From contig NZ_CP118100.1 in NCBI RefSeq assembly GCF_028747645.1, positions 1,798,001-1,862,000 of the forward strand: 64,000 nucleotides of DNA. Direction: 5' to 3'. The translations under genes were made by a program, and so were the position numbers. The notes below the pieces were generated by a model. It did not search any database. It saw nothing but the letters and a program-made list of their open reading frames with translations, and had not been told where the DNA came from. The DNA is from Microbacterium esteraromaticum (GTDB lineage: Bacteria > Actinomycetota > Actinomycetes > Actinomycetales > Microbacteriaceae). The first letter of the stretch is position 1; every line of letters starts with the position of its first letter. Positions 1 to 9,043 of this stretch are shown one piece after another.

Positions 1-942
1 CTCTTCATGGACCTCGAGACGCTGCAGTGGCGCGACGACATCCTCGAGGTGTTCGGGGTTCCGCGCTCGATGCTGCCCGAGATCAAGTCGTCGTCCGAGG
101 TCTATGGCTACGCCGAAGACTCGTCCCTGCTGCGTGAGACGCCGATCTCGGGCATCCTCGGCGATCAGCAGGCAGCCACCTTCGGACAGGCCGCCTTCCA
201 GGCCGGTGAGTCCAAGAACACCTACGGCACCGGCTGCTTCCTGATCTTCAACACCGGAGAAGAGATCGTTCACTCCAAGAACGGACTCCTCACCACGGTC
301 GGCTACAAGCTCGGCGACGCCCCGGCGCACTACGCGCTCGAAGGGTCGATCGCTGTCACCGGGTCTCTGATCCAGTGGCTCCGCGACCAGCTCGGCATCA
401 TCGACGAAGCACCTCAGGTGGAAGAGCTGGCCGCCAGCGTTCCCGACAACGGTGGCGTGTACATCGTTCCGGCGTTCTCGGGCCTGTTCGCCCCCTACTG
501 GCGCCCCGATGCGCGCGGCGCCATCGTCGGACTGACGCGCTACGTCAACAAGAATCACATCGCCCGTGCGGCGCTCGAAGCGGTCGCCTTCCAGACCCGG
601 GACGTCCTCGACGCGGTCAACGCCGACGCCGGCGTTGACCTCACCGAGCTGAAGGTCGACGGCGGAATGGTCGCCAACAACGCCCTGATGCAGTTCCAGG
701 CAGACGTGCTCGGCGTTCCGGTGGTTCGCCCGGTCGTCGCTGAGACCACCGCACTCGGCGCAGCCTACGCGGCTGGCCTCGCGGTCGGCTTCTGGAAGGG
801 CCTCGACGACCTCTCCGCCAACTGGCAGGAAGACCGTCGATGGGAACCCGCCATGGACACCGACGAACGCGACCGGCAACTGCGCAACTGGCGCAAGGCC
901 GTCACGAAGTCGATGGACTGGGTCGACGAAGACAGCAAGTAA
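1..942 (+). CDS. glpK: Glycerol kinase, C-terminal part (cut by window start)
   Basis: The reading frame is open at base 1 and gives 313 residues, the C-terminal part of a protein usually about 500 residues long. Visible FGGY-kinase features are the [10 protein letters not shown] segment, the ATP-site motif TYGTGCF, the [13 protein letters not shown] stretch and the C-terminal VDGGMVANN plus [16 protein letters not shown] region. The enzyme phosphorylates glycerol to glycerol-3-phosphate with ATP in the cytoplasm, feeding lipid synthesis and glycolysis. The N-terminal substrate-binding half and the promoter are outside the window. It ends just before a strong hairpin, so it is the last gene of its transcript. 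The family call is secure. Confidence 0.96.
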   Translation, partial: LFMDLETLQWRDDILEVFGVPRSMLPEIKSSSEVYGYAEDSSLLRETPISGILGDQQAATFGQAAFQAGESKNTYGTGCFLIFNTGEEIVHSKNGLLTTVGYKLGDAPAHYALEGSIAVTGSLIQWLRDQLGIIDEAPQVEELAASVPDNGGVYIVPAFSGLFAPYWRPDARGAIVGLTRYVNKNHIARAALEAVAFQTRDVLDAVNADAGVDLTELKVDGGMVANNALMQFQADVLGVPVVRPVVAETTALGAAYAAGLAVGFWKGLDDLSANWQEDRRWEPAMDTDERDRQLRNWRKAVTKSMDWVDEDSK

Positions 943-956
943 CCCCGACCTCAGAG

Positions 957-1000
957 GAACGGAGCCCCGCGGACACCATGCCGCGGGGCTCCGTTCTTCT
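957..1000 (+). terminator. Rho-independent-type terminator after glpK
   Basis: A perfect 16-bp inverted repeat (957-972 with 981-996), rich in G and C, has an 8-nt loop and is followed by a short T-containing run (TTCT). It lies 14 nt after the glpK stop codon. Confidence 0.85.
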
Positions 1001-1051
1001 GTGCGGAAGGTCTCTGCGCGGGCAGAAGGCACCCGGGTGAGACGAGTTATG

Positions 1052-1125
1052 TGGGGCGGGCGGGACTTGAACCCGCGGTCGTTGGGTTATGAGCCCACTG
1101 CCTTCACCAGCTTGGCCACCGCCCC
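1052..1125 (-). tRNA. tRNA with CAU anticodon, elongator type (tRNA-Met or lysidine-modified tRNA-Ile2)
   Basis: A 74-nt cloverleaf on the minus strand. It has a 7-bp acceptor stem (GGGGCGG/CCGCCCC), a 3-bp D stem, anticodon loop CTCATAA with anticodon CAT, a 5-nt variable loop and a 5-bp GC-rich T stem with TTCAAGT loop. The first anticodon-stem pair is a G/A mismatch. A normal G1-C72 pair excludes the initiator, which has a 1-72 mismatch. Sequence alone does not separate elongator Met from the AUA-reading Ile2 tRNA. CCA is not encoded. A TAGGCT -10-like box lies at 1136-1141 upstream. Confidence 0.93.
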
Positions 1126-1154
1126 GAGATCTTCCAGCCTAGCGGTGCCGACGG

Positions 1155-1694
1155 TCAGTGCGGTGCGACGGCGGTGGCGTGAGTCGTGGTGTGCGTGAGA
1201 TAGATCTCGGCGTTGCGGATCAGCCCGGCGCGCTCGTCGTCAGTCAGGGCACGACGCACCTTTGCGGGCACGCCGGCGACCAGAGAACCGTCTGGCACTT
1301 CCGTGCCGCCGAGCACGACCGCTCCCCCGGCGATCAGGCACCCTTTGCCGATCACGGCGCCGCTGAGTACGACGGCTCCCATACCGATCAGTGATCCGTC
1401 GCCGATCGTGCAACCGTGCACGACGGCGTTGTGGCCGATGGAGACGTTGTCGCCGATGACGGCCGGATGCCCGGAGTCGACGTGCACAGAGACGTTGTCT
1501 TGTACGTTGCTGTCGGCGCCGACCGTGATCGGTGCCGAGTCGGCGCGCAGGACGGCGTTGTACCAGACGCTGGCGCGCGGCCCCAGGGTGACCGCGCCGA
1601 CGATACGCGCACCGTCGGCGACGAAGGCATCGTCGGCGAGAGCGGGTGTGCGGTCGGCGAGAGCGATGACGGAGGCTGCGGCTGAGATGGTCAT
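1155..1694 (-). CDS. Gamma-class carbonic anhydrase family protein
   Basis: A 179-residue protein made almost entirely of hexapeptide repeats (V-I-G-x-x-x type), predicted to form a left-handed beta-helix trimer. The three histidines expected for zinc are visible in the segments NVSVHVDSGHP and SIGHNAVVHG. Members hydrate CO2 or act in related cytosolic roles, and activity varies across the family. The ATG at 1694 is chosen because TAGTCT (1702-1707) lies exactly 7 nt upstream, fitting a leaderless transcript; a longer upstream reading frame has no family similarity. It is divergent from dps. Confidence 0.9.
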   Translation of the reverse strand: MTISAAASVIALADRTPALADDAFVADGARIVGAVTLGPRASVWYNAVLRADSAPITVGADSNVQDNVSVHVDSGHPAVIGDNVSIGHNAVVHGCTIGDGSLIGMGAVVLSGAVIGKGCLIAGGAVVLGGTEVPDGSLVAGVPAKVRRALTDDERAGLIRNAEIYLTHTTTHATAVAPH

Positions 1695-1834
1695 GTAGGT
1701 GAGACTACCCTCAGAACCGCGGAATTCCGCGGCTGAACAGGCGTGTAAGCCTTGCCTAGGCTTGCTTGCGGAATGGTCCAGGGTGAGTAGCGTTGTCTTC
1801 AGTGGACACCGGAAACCCACGCAGGAGGAACACG

Positions 1835-2320
1835 ATGACCGATTCGAAGACCATCCCCGCCACCGCCGTCGACCCCACCGTCGCAGCGGCAGCAGCCCAG
1901 TTCCTGTCGCCGATCGTGCACAGCATGCAGGCTCTCGTGGTCAACGGCAAGCAGGCGCACTGGCACGTGCGCGGTGCGAACTTCGTCGGCGTGCACGAGT
2001 TCCTCGACACGCTCGTCGCGCACGCGATGGACTTCGCCGACACGGCCGCGGAGCGCATCGTCGCCCTCGGCCTGCCCATCGACGCCCGCGTCGCGACGGT
2101 CGCCGCCAAGGCAGCGCCGACGCAGGTCTCGGCCGGATTCGCTGGCTCGGACGAGCTCGTCCGCGCGGTGATCGCCGACATCGATGCCGCCCTGATCGAG
2201 ATCAAGGCCGCTGTCGAGGGCCTCGACGAGGTCGATCTGACCAGCCAGGACGTCGCGATCGAGATCCAGCGCGGTCTGGAGAAGGACCGCTGGTTCCTCA
2301 TCTCGCACATCGCCGCCTGA
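1835..2320 (+). CDS. dps: Dps family DNA-binding ferritin-like protein
   Basis: A 161-residue four-helix ferritin-like protein. The ferroxidase signature is visible as AHWHVRGANFVGVHEFLD followed by a D-x-x-AER segment, giving the His, Asp and Glu ligands that lie between subunits in Dps dodecamers. Dps oxidises and stores iron with hydrogen peroxide and protects DNA in starvation or oxidative stress. The ATG at 1835 is preceded by a good AGGAGG ribosome-binding site (1823-1828), so the upstream in-frame codons are not used. It is a single-gene unit closed by the hairpin at 2335-2368. Confidence 0.95.
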   Translation: MTDSKTIPATAVDPTVAAAAAQFLSPIVHSMQALVVNGKQAHWHVRGANFVGVHEFLDTLVAHAMDFADTAAERIVALGLPIDARVATVAAKAAPTQVSAGFAGSDELVRAVIADIDAALIEIKAAVEGLDEVDLTSQDVAIEIQRGLEKDRWFLISHIAA

Positions 2321-2334
2321 CACGCACAGACGCC

Positions 2335-2368
2335 GACGCCCGCCTCGTGGTTCCACGAGGCGGGCGTC
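2335..2368. terminator. Bidirectional hairpin between dps and the amidohydrolase gene
   Basis: A perfect 16-bp inverted repeat (2335-2350 with 2353-2368) sits between two convergent genes. There is no clear T tract on either side, so efficiency is uncertain. Confidence 0.7.
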
Positions 2369-2388
2369 CGCGTCTCTGGGGCCGCCCC

Positions 2389-3876
2389 TCAGCCCAGGTG
2401 CGTCAGGCGTCCGCCCAGCAGCGTGGCTGCGACGGGCATCCGACGCAGGCTCTCCCGGTCGGCCGTGAGCGGGTCCTCGGAGCAGATGACGAGATCCGCG
2501 GTGCCGCCGATCTCGAGGTCCGTCATGCCATGGCGACTACTGGCGCGCAACGCCGTCCCGATCGGTACCTGCTCCTCGGGATGCCACGGAGCGCGCTCGT
2601 CCCCCGTGCGGTGCACGGCGGCGGCGATCGTGACCCACGGGTCCAGCGGTGCCACGGGGGCATCCGACCCGAATCGCACCGCGACATCCGCACTCATCAG
2701 CGAGGCGACCGGATGGCTGATCGCGCTCTGGTGCTGCCACAGCGAGCCGACGAGGTCGCGGTCATCGACCGCGTGCGTGGGCTGCACGCTCGCCACGACG
2801 CCCAGTCGCGCGAAGCGCGCCAGATCGGCGTGACGCACGAGCTGCGCATGCTCGATCGTGCCGCGCGCCTGCGTGTAGGTGAACGCGTCGAGGGCGGATG
2901 CCACCGCACGGTCGCCGATGGCGTGCACGGCCACCTCGATACCGGCGCCGGTCGCCGTCGTCAGATAGTCGCGCAGTTGCTCGGGGTCGATCGTGAACTC
3001 CCCGAAGTTCTGCGGGTCGTCACCGTACGCATGTGAGCAGGCCGCGGTGCGGGTGCCGAGCGACCCGTCCGTGATGAGCTTGAGCGGCCCGACGTGCACC
3101 AGATCATCGGTACCGCCGAGGATGTTCCCCGTGCGCAGCCCGGCGTCGATCGCGCGCTGCAGGTTGGCCGCGTAGAAGGCGAACTCCACCCGGTGTGCAT
3201 CGAATCCGGCATCCGCCCGCCGCTGCCACGCGTCGGCGTTCCACGCCATGTCGAAGTCGACGATGCCGGTGACTCCGCGGCTCGCGGCGCGCTCTCCGGC
3301 GCGGCGCACGGCGGCATCCGCCATCGCGTCATCTGCCGTGTTCAATCGGCGCGAGATCTCGAACGCGTCCTCTTCACGCAGCATTCCGTCGGGTGTCGGG
3401 GCGAAGCCCTCCCGGCGGAATGCGGCGGAGTTGAGCCAGACGCTGTGCACGTCCATGTTGATGAGATACGTCGGCCGGTCGCCGCATGCCGCGTCGATCA
3501 CCGCCAACGAGGGCGCATCGAGCCACAGCGCATCACGCATGCCGGCTCCGACGACCCGACCATCCGACAGCGGCGCGGCCGCGCCCATCAGACGGGCGGC
3601 CTCCGCAGCGCTTCGCACCTCGCCGAGCTGCACCCGTTCCGCATCGAGCGCCCACTGCACCGTGTGCACATGGTGGTCCCACAAGCCGGGCAGCACCCGG
3701 CTCCCGTGGCCGTCCAGCACGACGCCATGGGCCGCCAGGTCACCGGTCGGGGCGATATCGGCGATGCGCCCGCGCTCGATCATCAGGTCGACGGGCTCGT
3801 CGCCGAACGCGAGCGCCGCGGGGCCGGTCAGCCGCACAGCACGCACGACGTCGATCCGGTCGCCACGCGCCGTCAC
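2389..3876 (-). CDS. Amidohydrolase family protein (YtcJ-like, Amidohydro_3)
   Basis: A 495-residue metal-dependent hydrolase. Seen are the first metal-binding motif DHHVHT, a central ITDGSLGTRTA segment typical of YtcJ-like enzymes, the histidine motifs VAVHAIGDRA and GTIEHAQLV, and the late Asp motif FGSDAPV. Family members hydrolyse amide bonds or exocyclic groups and the substrate is not predictable. The ATG overlaps the stop of the upstream PaiB-like gene by 4 nt (ATGA), so the two are translationally coupled. Length is normal for the family. Confidence 0.88.
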   Translation of the reverse strand: MTARGDRIDVVRAVRLTGPAALAFGDEPVDLMIERGRIADIAPTGDLAAHGVVLDGHGSRVLPGLWDHHVHTVQWALDAERVQLGEVRSAAEAARLMGAAAPLSDGRVVGAGMRDALWLDAPSLAVIDAACGDRPTYLINMDVHSVWLNSAAFRREGFAPTPDGMLREEDAFEISRRLNTADDAMADAAVRRAGERAASRGVTGIVDFDMAWNADAWQRRADAGFDAHRVEFAFYAANLQRAIDAGLRTGNILGGTDDLVHVGPLKLITDGSLGTRTAACSHAYGDDPQNFGEFTIDPEQLRDYLTTATGAGIEVAVHAIGDRAVASALDAFTYTQARGTIEHAQLVRHADLARFARLGVVASVQPTHAVDDRDLVGSLWQHQSAISHPVASLMSADVAVRFGSDAPVAPLDPWVTIAAAVHRTGDERAPWHPEEQVPIGTALRASSRHGMTDLEIGGTADLVICSEDPLTADRESLRRMPVAATLLGGRLTHLG

Positions 3877-4514
3877 GAACGGTGCTCCACGCGCGCGATG
3901 TGCGCCCGACGCATCTCAGCTGCCAACGCGGCGTCTGCGTAGGGCCCGTCGCCCTCCAATTGCTCCAGCACCCGCTCGACCGTCTCAGGCAGACGGTTCT
4001 GACTGAGCTTTCGCTTGGCGACAACCTTCGTGGGTGTGAGCCGGAAGCCCACCGTCCCCGCAGCCAGCCGCTGCACGTACGCTTCATCGTTGGGCGGCGT
4101 CCACATACCGCGCGGATCGGCCAGGCGGCTCTCGAACAGGGCGGTCATGCGCTCCAGCACCCGCAAGTTCTCTTCGTCCGAGAGGATCTCGGGGACCCCA
4201 CTCAGATGCACCGAGACGAAGTTCCACGTAGGCACGCCCGCAACATCGCCGTACCAGCCCGGCGAGATGTAGCCGTGCGGGCCCTGGAACGTCACCAGCA
4301 GCTCGCGGGAACCCAGCCCATGAATCAGGTCGTCCGGGCGCCCGACATGACCGACGATCGTCAGGTCGTCGCGGTCCTCATCGAGAAGGATCGCGTAATG
4401 CGAGGCGACGAGCCCGTCATCGCCGTCACTGACGATCGTCGCCCACGGGTGGCGCTGGATCACCCGACGGATCTCGGTCGGGTCGGTCATAGCGAAACTG
4501 GGATTCTGGCGCAC
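3873..4514 (-). CDS. FMN-binding PaiB-family protein
   Basis: A 213-residue protein with the split-barrel flavin-binding fold of the PaiB family. Hallmarks are ASHYAILLDE near the N-terminus, TFQGPHGYISPGWY in the middle and VPTWNFVSVHLSG. In Bacillus PaiB is described as a negative regulator of sporulation and protease genes; many homologues are more likely flavin or haem enzymes. The GTG at 4514 follows TAGGCT (4521-4526) by 6 nt, fitting leaderless transcription; an internal ATG eight codons later is the alternative start. It is first in a two-gene unit with the amidohydrolase. Confidence 0.88.
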   Translation of the reverse strand: MRQNPSFAMTDPTEIRRVIQRHPWATIVSDGDDGLVASHYAILLDEDRDDLTIVGHVGRPDDLIHGLGSRELLVTFQGPHGYISPGWYGDVAGVPTWNFVSVHLSGVPEILSDEENLRVLERMTALFESRLADPRGMWTPPNDEAYVQRLAAGTVGFRLTPTKVVAKRKLSQNRLPETVERVLEQLEGDGPYADAALAAEMRRAHIARVEHRS

Positions 4515-4553
4515 CGTCCCAGCCTATGACCGACCCGACCGATCGGGATCCGA

Positions 4554-6032
4554 CTACTTGCCGCCGACGACCCGGATCGCCTGCGTCTTCCAGTTCTCGT
4601 ACGAAGGATCGCCCTGCATGAAAGCCGCGACCTCCTCGGGCGTGGCCGTCAGCTTCGGGTCGTTGTCGAGATACTTCTTCGTCTCGCGTGCCACCAGCCC
4701 AGACAGCACCAGCAAGCCGATGAGGTTCGGCAGCGCCATCAGGCCGTTCATCACGTCCGAGAACGCCCACACGACGCCGAGCTGCACGGTGCAGCCGATG
4801 AACACAACGAGCGAGAAGATGATGCGGAACGGGATCACCGCGCGACGCCCGAGCAGACGCTCGATGCTGCGCTCGCCGTAGTACGACCATCCGAGGATCG
4901 TCGAGCTCGCGAACAGCACGAGACCGACCGTCACGACGTAGTGCCCCCACTCGCCCGGCAGACCGTTCGAGAACGCCTCACCCGTCATCAGAGCGGGGCT
5001 CATCTGCTCACCTGTCTCAGGATCGGTCATGTTCCACACGCCGGTGGTGATGATGACCAGGCCGGTGAAGGTGACGACGATGATCGTGTCGATGAAGGTC
5101 TGCGTCATCGACACGAGGCCCTGACGCACCGGGTGGCTGGTCTTCGCCGCAGCAGCCGCGATGGCCGCCGATCCCATGCCCGACTCGTTCGAGAAGATAC
5201 CGCGCGCGACACCGAACTGCACCGCGATGATGATCGCCGAACCGGCGAAGCCGCCGACCGCACTGGTGCCGGTGAAGGCATCGGTGAAGATCTGCGCGAA
5301 CGCCGCGGGCACACCGCCGATGTTGGCGATCAGGATGTACAGGGCGCCGAGTACATAGAAGATGATCATCACGGGCACGAGTCCGGCGGTCACGCGGCCG
5401 ATCGACTTGATGCCGCCGACCAGCACCAGCAGCGCGAAGATCGTCAACGCCAGACCGGTCACCCAGGTGGGAACGCTGAAGCTGTTCTCGAGGTTCGCCG
5501 AGATCGAGTTGCCCTGCGTCATGTTGCCGATACCGAAACTTGCGATCACGGCGGCGACGGCGAAGAAGATCGCGAGGAACTTTCCGAAGCCGTTCGGGAT
5601 GCCCCGCTCAAGGTAGTACTGCGGACCACCGTTCTTCTCGCCGGCCGAGTCGGTGGTGCGGAACCGCACGCCCAAGAACGACTCGGAGTACTTCGACGCC
5701 ATACCGACGAGCCCAGTGATCCACATCCAGAACAGCGCACCGGGGCCACCGATGCCGATCGCGGTCGCCACGCCGACAATGTTGCCGGTGCCGACCGTCG
5801 CTGCCAGCGCGGTCGTCAGAGCCTGGAACTGCGAGATGTCGCCGTCGGCTCCGGGGTCGCGGCGTGTGAAGAGCCCCAGCCGCAGTGCTGCGCCGAGTCG
5901 CAGGAATTGAATGCCACCCAGGCGGATGGTGAGGTAGAGCCCGGTGCCGAGCAGCAGCGGGATGAGCACCCAGGGTCCCCAGATGACACCGCTGAGCCAT
6001 CCGAGGAAACCCTCGATTTCTGACAGGTCCAT
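4554..6032 (-). CDS. Alanine/glycine:cation (AGCS) symporter
   Basis: A 492-residue, multi-spanning membrane protein. The family signature GGPGALFWMWITG followed by MASKYSE, and the preceding ATVGTGNIVGVATAIG stretch, identify the sodium:alanine symporter family, which imports alanine or glycine with sodium or protons. About ten hydrophobic segments are apparent. The ATG at 6032 has an AGGAGA ribosome-binding site 6-7 nt upstream and is preferred over an in-frame ATG 16 codons further up. It appears to be a single-gene unit. Confidence 0.93.
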   Translation of the reverse strand: MDLSEIEGFLGWLSGVIWGPWVLIPLLLGTGLYLTIRLGGIQFLRLGAALRLGLFTRRDPGADGDISQFQALTTALAATVGTGNIVGVATAIGIGGPGALFWMWITGLVGMASKYSESFLGVRFRTTDSAGEKNGGPQYYLERGIPNGFGKFLAIFFAVAAVIASFGIGNMTQGNSISANLENSFSVPTWVTGLALTIFALLVLVGGIKSIGRVTAGLVPVMIIFYVLGALYILIANIGGVPAAFAQIFTDAFTGTSAVGGFAGSAIIIAVQFGVARGIFSNESGMGSAAIAAAAAKTSHPVRQGLVSMTQTFIDTIIVVTFTGLVIITTGVWNMTDPETGEQMSPALMTGEAFSNGLPGEWGHYVVTVGLVLFASSTILGWSYYGERSIERLLGRRAVIPFRIIFSLVVFIGCTVQLGVVWAFSDVMNGLMALPNLIGLLVLSGLVARETKKYLDNDPKLTATPEEVAAFMQGDPSYENWKTQAIRVVGGK

Positions 6033-6123
6033 GTATTCTCCTGACGCGTCGTTGCGAGTGGATGACGCCATCCTATTCACAGCCGACGCCCAGGCCTACT
6101 CACAGACGACGATCAGGTTCCCG

Positions 6124-7137
6124 TCACCGCTGACAGGACGGGCACCAGTAGAGCTTGCGCGCTCCGATCTCTTCCAGCGCGATCTCGGTACCGCAGACCC
6201 GGCAGGGCAGGCCCGCCCGATGATAAACCCAGTGACGGTCGTCACGACTCGCCATCGCGGCGCGGTAGTCATCGCCCGTCAGGCCATCCATGGTCATCAT
6301 CTGGCCGGTCTCGACGCCGATTGCCAGCAGCCTCACCCAATCGCACCACAGTTCACGCACGACCTCCTCGGGCACGTCCCGCCCGGGTGTGTGCGGGTTC
6401 AGGCGCGCGCGGAAGAGCATCTCGGCGCGGTACACGTTGCCGATCCCGCTCACCACCGCCTGATCCATCAGCAGGAGGGCGATCGGTGTGGGCTTGCGTC
6501 GCACCACGCGCACGAAACGCTCTTCTCCCTCGGCCGGGTCACCGACCAGCGGGTCGGGACCGAGCTTGGCCACCGTCGCCAGCATCTCATCCGGGGTCTG
6601 CAGTACGCACGCCGTCGGCCCGCGCAGGTCGGCACAGGTGCTCTTCGTCAGCAAGCGCAACCGCACTTGTCCCACCACGGGCGGCGGCCACTCGTCGCCG
6701 TCGTCGGCGAGCCCACGCGTCTGCTCCGACATGCGAACATGCACACGGGCCTTGCGCGGAGCCCCGATGGATCGCAACGAGTTCTCACCGGCGTCGTCGA
6801 AGATCGCGTCCTCAGCCGGCTCCGCGTCGAGTTCGGTGCCACGCTGGTTGGTCTGACCCATGCGGCCGTTCGCCGATGCAATGGTGGCATCCGCAACGAT
6901 CTCGCCGGCGAAGTCCCACGCTCCGTACAGTCCCAGGTGCACCCGCAACCACACGGCATCCTCGAACTCGAGAAACATCTGCTTGCCGACGGCCATCGCC
7001 TGCAGCATCTCGCGACCGTCGAGCACACTCGCTCCCTCGGCGAATCGCCCCTGGGGGCTGGACGCACCCACCGGCAGGTTCACGAAGTTGCGGCTGAACT
7101 GCCGAGCGATGCGATGGACGGAATGCCCCTCAGGCAT
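6124..7137 (-). CDS. Fpg/Nei family DNA glycosylase (endonuclease VIII, Nei2-like)
   Basis: A 337-residue base-excision repair enzyme. The mature N-terminus is PEGHSVHR, giving the catalytic Pro1 and Glu2 that form the Schiff base and open the ribose. The H2TH domain is in the C-terminal half and a zinc finger closes the protein (CRVCG...CPSC). The EGHS start resembles mycobacterial Nei2 rather than Fpg, so oxidised pyrimidines are likely substrates. An insertion around residues 100-150 makes it longer than typical Nei (about 260-290 residues). The start lies 1 nt past the rpiB stop, so the pair is one operon. Confidence 0.9.
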   Translation of the reverse strand: MPEGHSVHRIARQFSRNFVNLPVGASSPQGRFAEGASVLDGREMLQAMAVGKQMFLEFEDAVWLRVHLGLYGAWDFAGEIVADATIASANGRMGQTNQRGTELDAEPAEDAIFDDAGENSLRSIGAPRKARVHVRMSEQTRGLADDGDEWPPPVVGQVRLRLLTKSTCADLRGPTACVLQTPDEMLATVAKLGPDPLVGDPAEGEERFVRVVRRKPTPIALLLMDQAVVSGIGNVYRAEMLFRARLNPHTPGRDVPEEVVRELWCDWVRLLAIGVETGQMMTMDGLTGDDYRAAMASRDDRHWVYHRAGLPCRVCGTEIALEEIGARKLYWCPSCQR

Positions 7138-7138
7138 G

Positions 7139-7657
7139 TCAGGCGCGCGGCCCGTCGGCGGCGCCGGCCTCTCCTCGACGAGGATCGGGCAGCAGCGACC
7201 CGTCCTTCTCGAAGTCGGCGATCTGGCCGATGCGTCGCACATGGCGCTCATCACCCGTGAACGGGGTCGCGATGAACAGATCGATGAACGACGTCACCTC
7301 GTCGAACGTGTGCTGGCGCGCGCCGATCGAGATGACATTGGCGTCATTGTGCTCACGTGCCAGCTGCGCCGTGGATTCGTTCCACACCAGGGCGGCGCGG
7401 ATACCCTGCACCTTGTTCGCCGCGATCTGCTCACCGTTGCCGGATCCGCCGAACACCACGCCGAGCGCCTCGACACCCGCCGACTGATCGGCGATGACGG
7501 CCTGCGCCGCACGAATGCAGAATGAGGGATAGTCATCGAGCGCGTCGTACTCCACCGGGCCGTGGTCGATCACATCGTGCCCAGCGGCGCTCAGGTGCTG
7601 CTGCAGGCGGGTCGAGAAGTCGAGTCCGGCGTGGTCGGTGGCGATATGGATGCGCAT
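7139..7657 (-). CDS. rpiB: Ribose-5-phosphate isomerase B
   Basis: A 172-residue RpiB/LacAB isomerase that interconverts ribose-5-phosphate and ribulose-5-phosphate. The N-terminal ATDHAG carries the conserved Asp8-His9 pair. The active-site loop FGGSGNGEQIAANK places a glutamate (about residue 76) where E. coli-type enzymes have cysteine, as in the mycobacterial enzyme. The ATG at 7657 follows TAGGAT (7665-7670) by 7 nt, indicating a leaderless mRNA. The gene is followed directly by the Nei-type glycosylase and complements the pentose phosphate operon at 47.5-55.7 kb. Confidence 0.94.
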   Translation of the reverse strand: MRIHIATDHAGLDFSTRLQQHLSAAGHDVIDHGPVEYDALDDYPSFCIRAAQAVIADQSAGVEALGVVFGGSGNGEQIAANKVQGIRAALVWNESTAQLAREHNDANVISIGARQHTFDEVTSFIDLFIATPFTGDERHVRRIGQIADFEKDGSLLPDPRRGEAGAADGPRA

Positions 7658-7693
7658 ACCGTCCATCCTACGTACGCCGGACTCTCCCACCGC

Positions 7694-8887
7694 CTACGGG
7701 GCGAGCCCGGCGGCAGCCGGCTTGAAGCCCGCCCGAATGTTCTCACAGCATCCAGGGCGACACACGTCGTACCAGGGTCCAAGACCCGTGACATGGGCGC
7801 GCTCGCCGGCCGGCCGGCCTTCCAGGCGCTCCTGCACCAGGTCGACGATGCCCGCGACGAACGCCGGCGAGACGCCGGGCGTCGGCGTACGGGCGAACAG
7901 CAGTCCCGCCTCGTCAGCGGCCTCCTTCGCCTCGGTGTCGAGATCCCACAGCACCTCCATGTGGTCGCTCATGAACCCGACCGGCACGACCACGACCGCA
8001 CTGCGACCGCGCTGCGGGAGCTCGGAGATCACATCGCACACATCCGGTTCGAGCCACGGCTGGGTCGGCGGGCCGGAACGCGACTGGTAGACGAGCTCCC
8101 ACGGCACATCCGCCGCGGCCGGTGTGAGCCGAGCCACCTGCTCCATCACCCAGGCGGCGACCGCCTCGTGCTGCGCGGCGTAAGCGCCGCCCTCACCCCA
8201 GTCCACATCGCGCGGACCCGAGCGCTGGGCATCCGCGGTGGGGATGCTGTGCGTCGAGAACAGCACGTGAATCGCGTCGGCCGCGATGCCTTCATCCAGA
8301 CGCGCGCGGACGGCATCGTCGACCCCCTCAACGAACGCCTGCACGAACCCGGGGTGATCGAAGAACGGACGGATCTTGTCGATCGTGACCACACCGTCGT
8401 ACTCGGTGCCATCGAGCACACGCGAGAAGTCCTCGCGGTACTGCCGGCAACTCGAGAACGAGCTGTAGGCACTCGTCGCGAACGCGATCAGTGAGGTGTG
8501 CCCGTTGCCTGCAGCCTCGGCGACAGCGTCCTCCAGGTAGGGTGCCCAGTTGCGGTTGCCCCAGTACACCGGAAGGTCGATGGCACGGGCCGCGAGCTCG
8601 GCTTCCAACGCTGCCTTCAGCGATCGGTTCTGCGCATTGATCGGGCTGATCCCGCCAAATGCGCGGTAGTGGTGCGCGACCTCTTCCAACCGCTCATCGG
8701 GAATGCCTCTCCCCCGCGTCACATTGCGCAGGAAGGGAATGACATCCTCTTGACCCTCCGGCCCGCCGAAGCCCGCGAGCAGGATCGCGTCGTAGGCGAC
8801 AGGGGTCTCGATGTGCGGAGCGCCCGCGGCCGCAGCCGGGGACGCATGGGAAACGGCATCCAATTCTGGGGAGTTCACGGGCGCCAT
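7694..8887 (-). CDS. hemH: Ferrochelatase (coproporphyrin III type, CpfC/HemH)
   Basis: A 397-residue class II chelatase that inserts Fe2+ into the porphyrin. Catalytic His is in STHSIP and the conserved Glu in the segment SGPPTQPWLEPDV. As in actinobacterial enzymes there is an internal cysteine in SSCRQYRE and a C-terminal cluster CRPGCC, candidates for the [2Fe-2S] ligands known in this group. Actinobacteria use the coproporphyrin-dependent pathway, so coproporphyrin III is the likely substrate (inference from lineage). The ATG at 8887 has an AGGAG about 12 nt upstream. Divergent from the aminopeptidase gene. Confidence 0.94.
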   Translation of the reverse strand: MAPVNSPELDAVSHASPAAAAGAPHIETPVAYDAILLAGFGGPEGQEDVIPFLRNVTRGRGIPDERLEEVAHHYRAFGGISPINAQNRSLKAALEAELAARAIDLPVYWGNRNWAPYLEDAVAEAAGNGHTSLIAFATSAYSSFSSCRQYREDFSRVLDGTEYDGVVTIDKIRPFFDHPGFVQAFVEGVDDAVRARLDEGIAADAIHVLFSTHSIPTADAQRSGPRDVDWGEGGAYAAQHEAVAAWVMEQVARLTPAAADVPWELVYQSRSGPPTQPWLEPDVCDVISELPQRGRSAVVVVPVGFMSDHMEVLWDLDTEAKEAADEAGLLFARTPTPGVSPAFVAGIVDLVQERLEGRPAGERAHVTGLGPWYDVCRPGCCENIRAGFKPAAAGLAP

Positions 8888-9043
8888 GATGGCACTCGCT
8901 CCTATGAAACAGCGCGGAACACCGGCACGCGCGAGCGTCCCTACTGGCGCAACCACGCCGCTGGCGTAGGCTGTCATGGTTGCCGTCGGCGCCAGCAGTG
9001 CCGACGCACGCCGACACCCCTCCACCCATGGGAGATAACAGCA

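Noticed and set aside
8498-9043. Upstream in-frame extension of aminopeptidase N to 1032 residues
   Set aside because: It runs antisense through hemH, has no family similarity, and GTG 9044 has a ribosome-binding site at the right distance.
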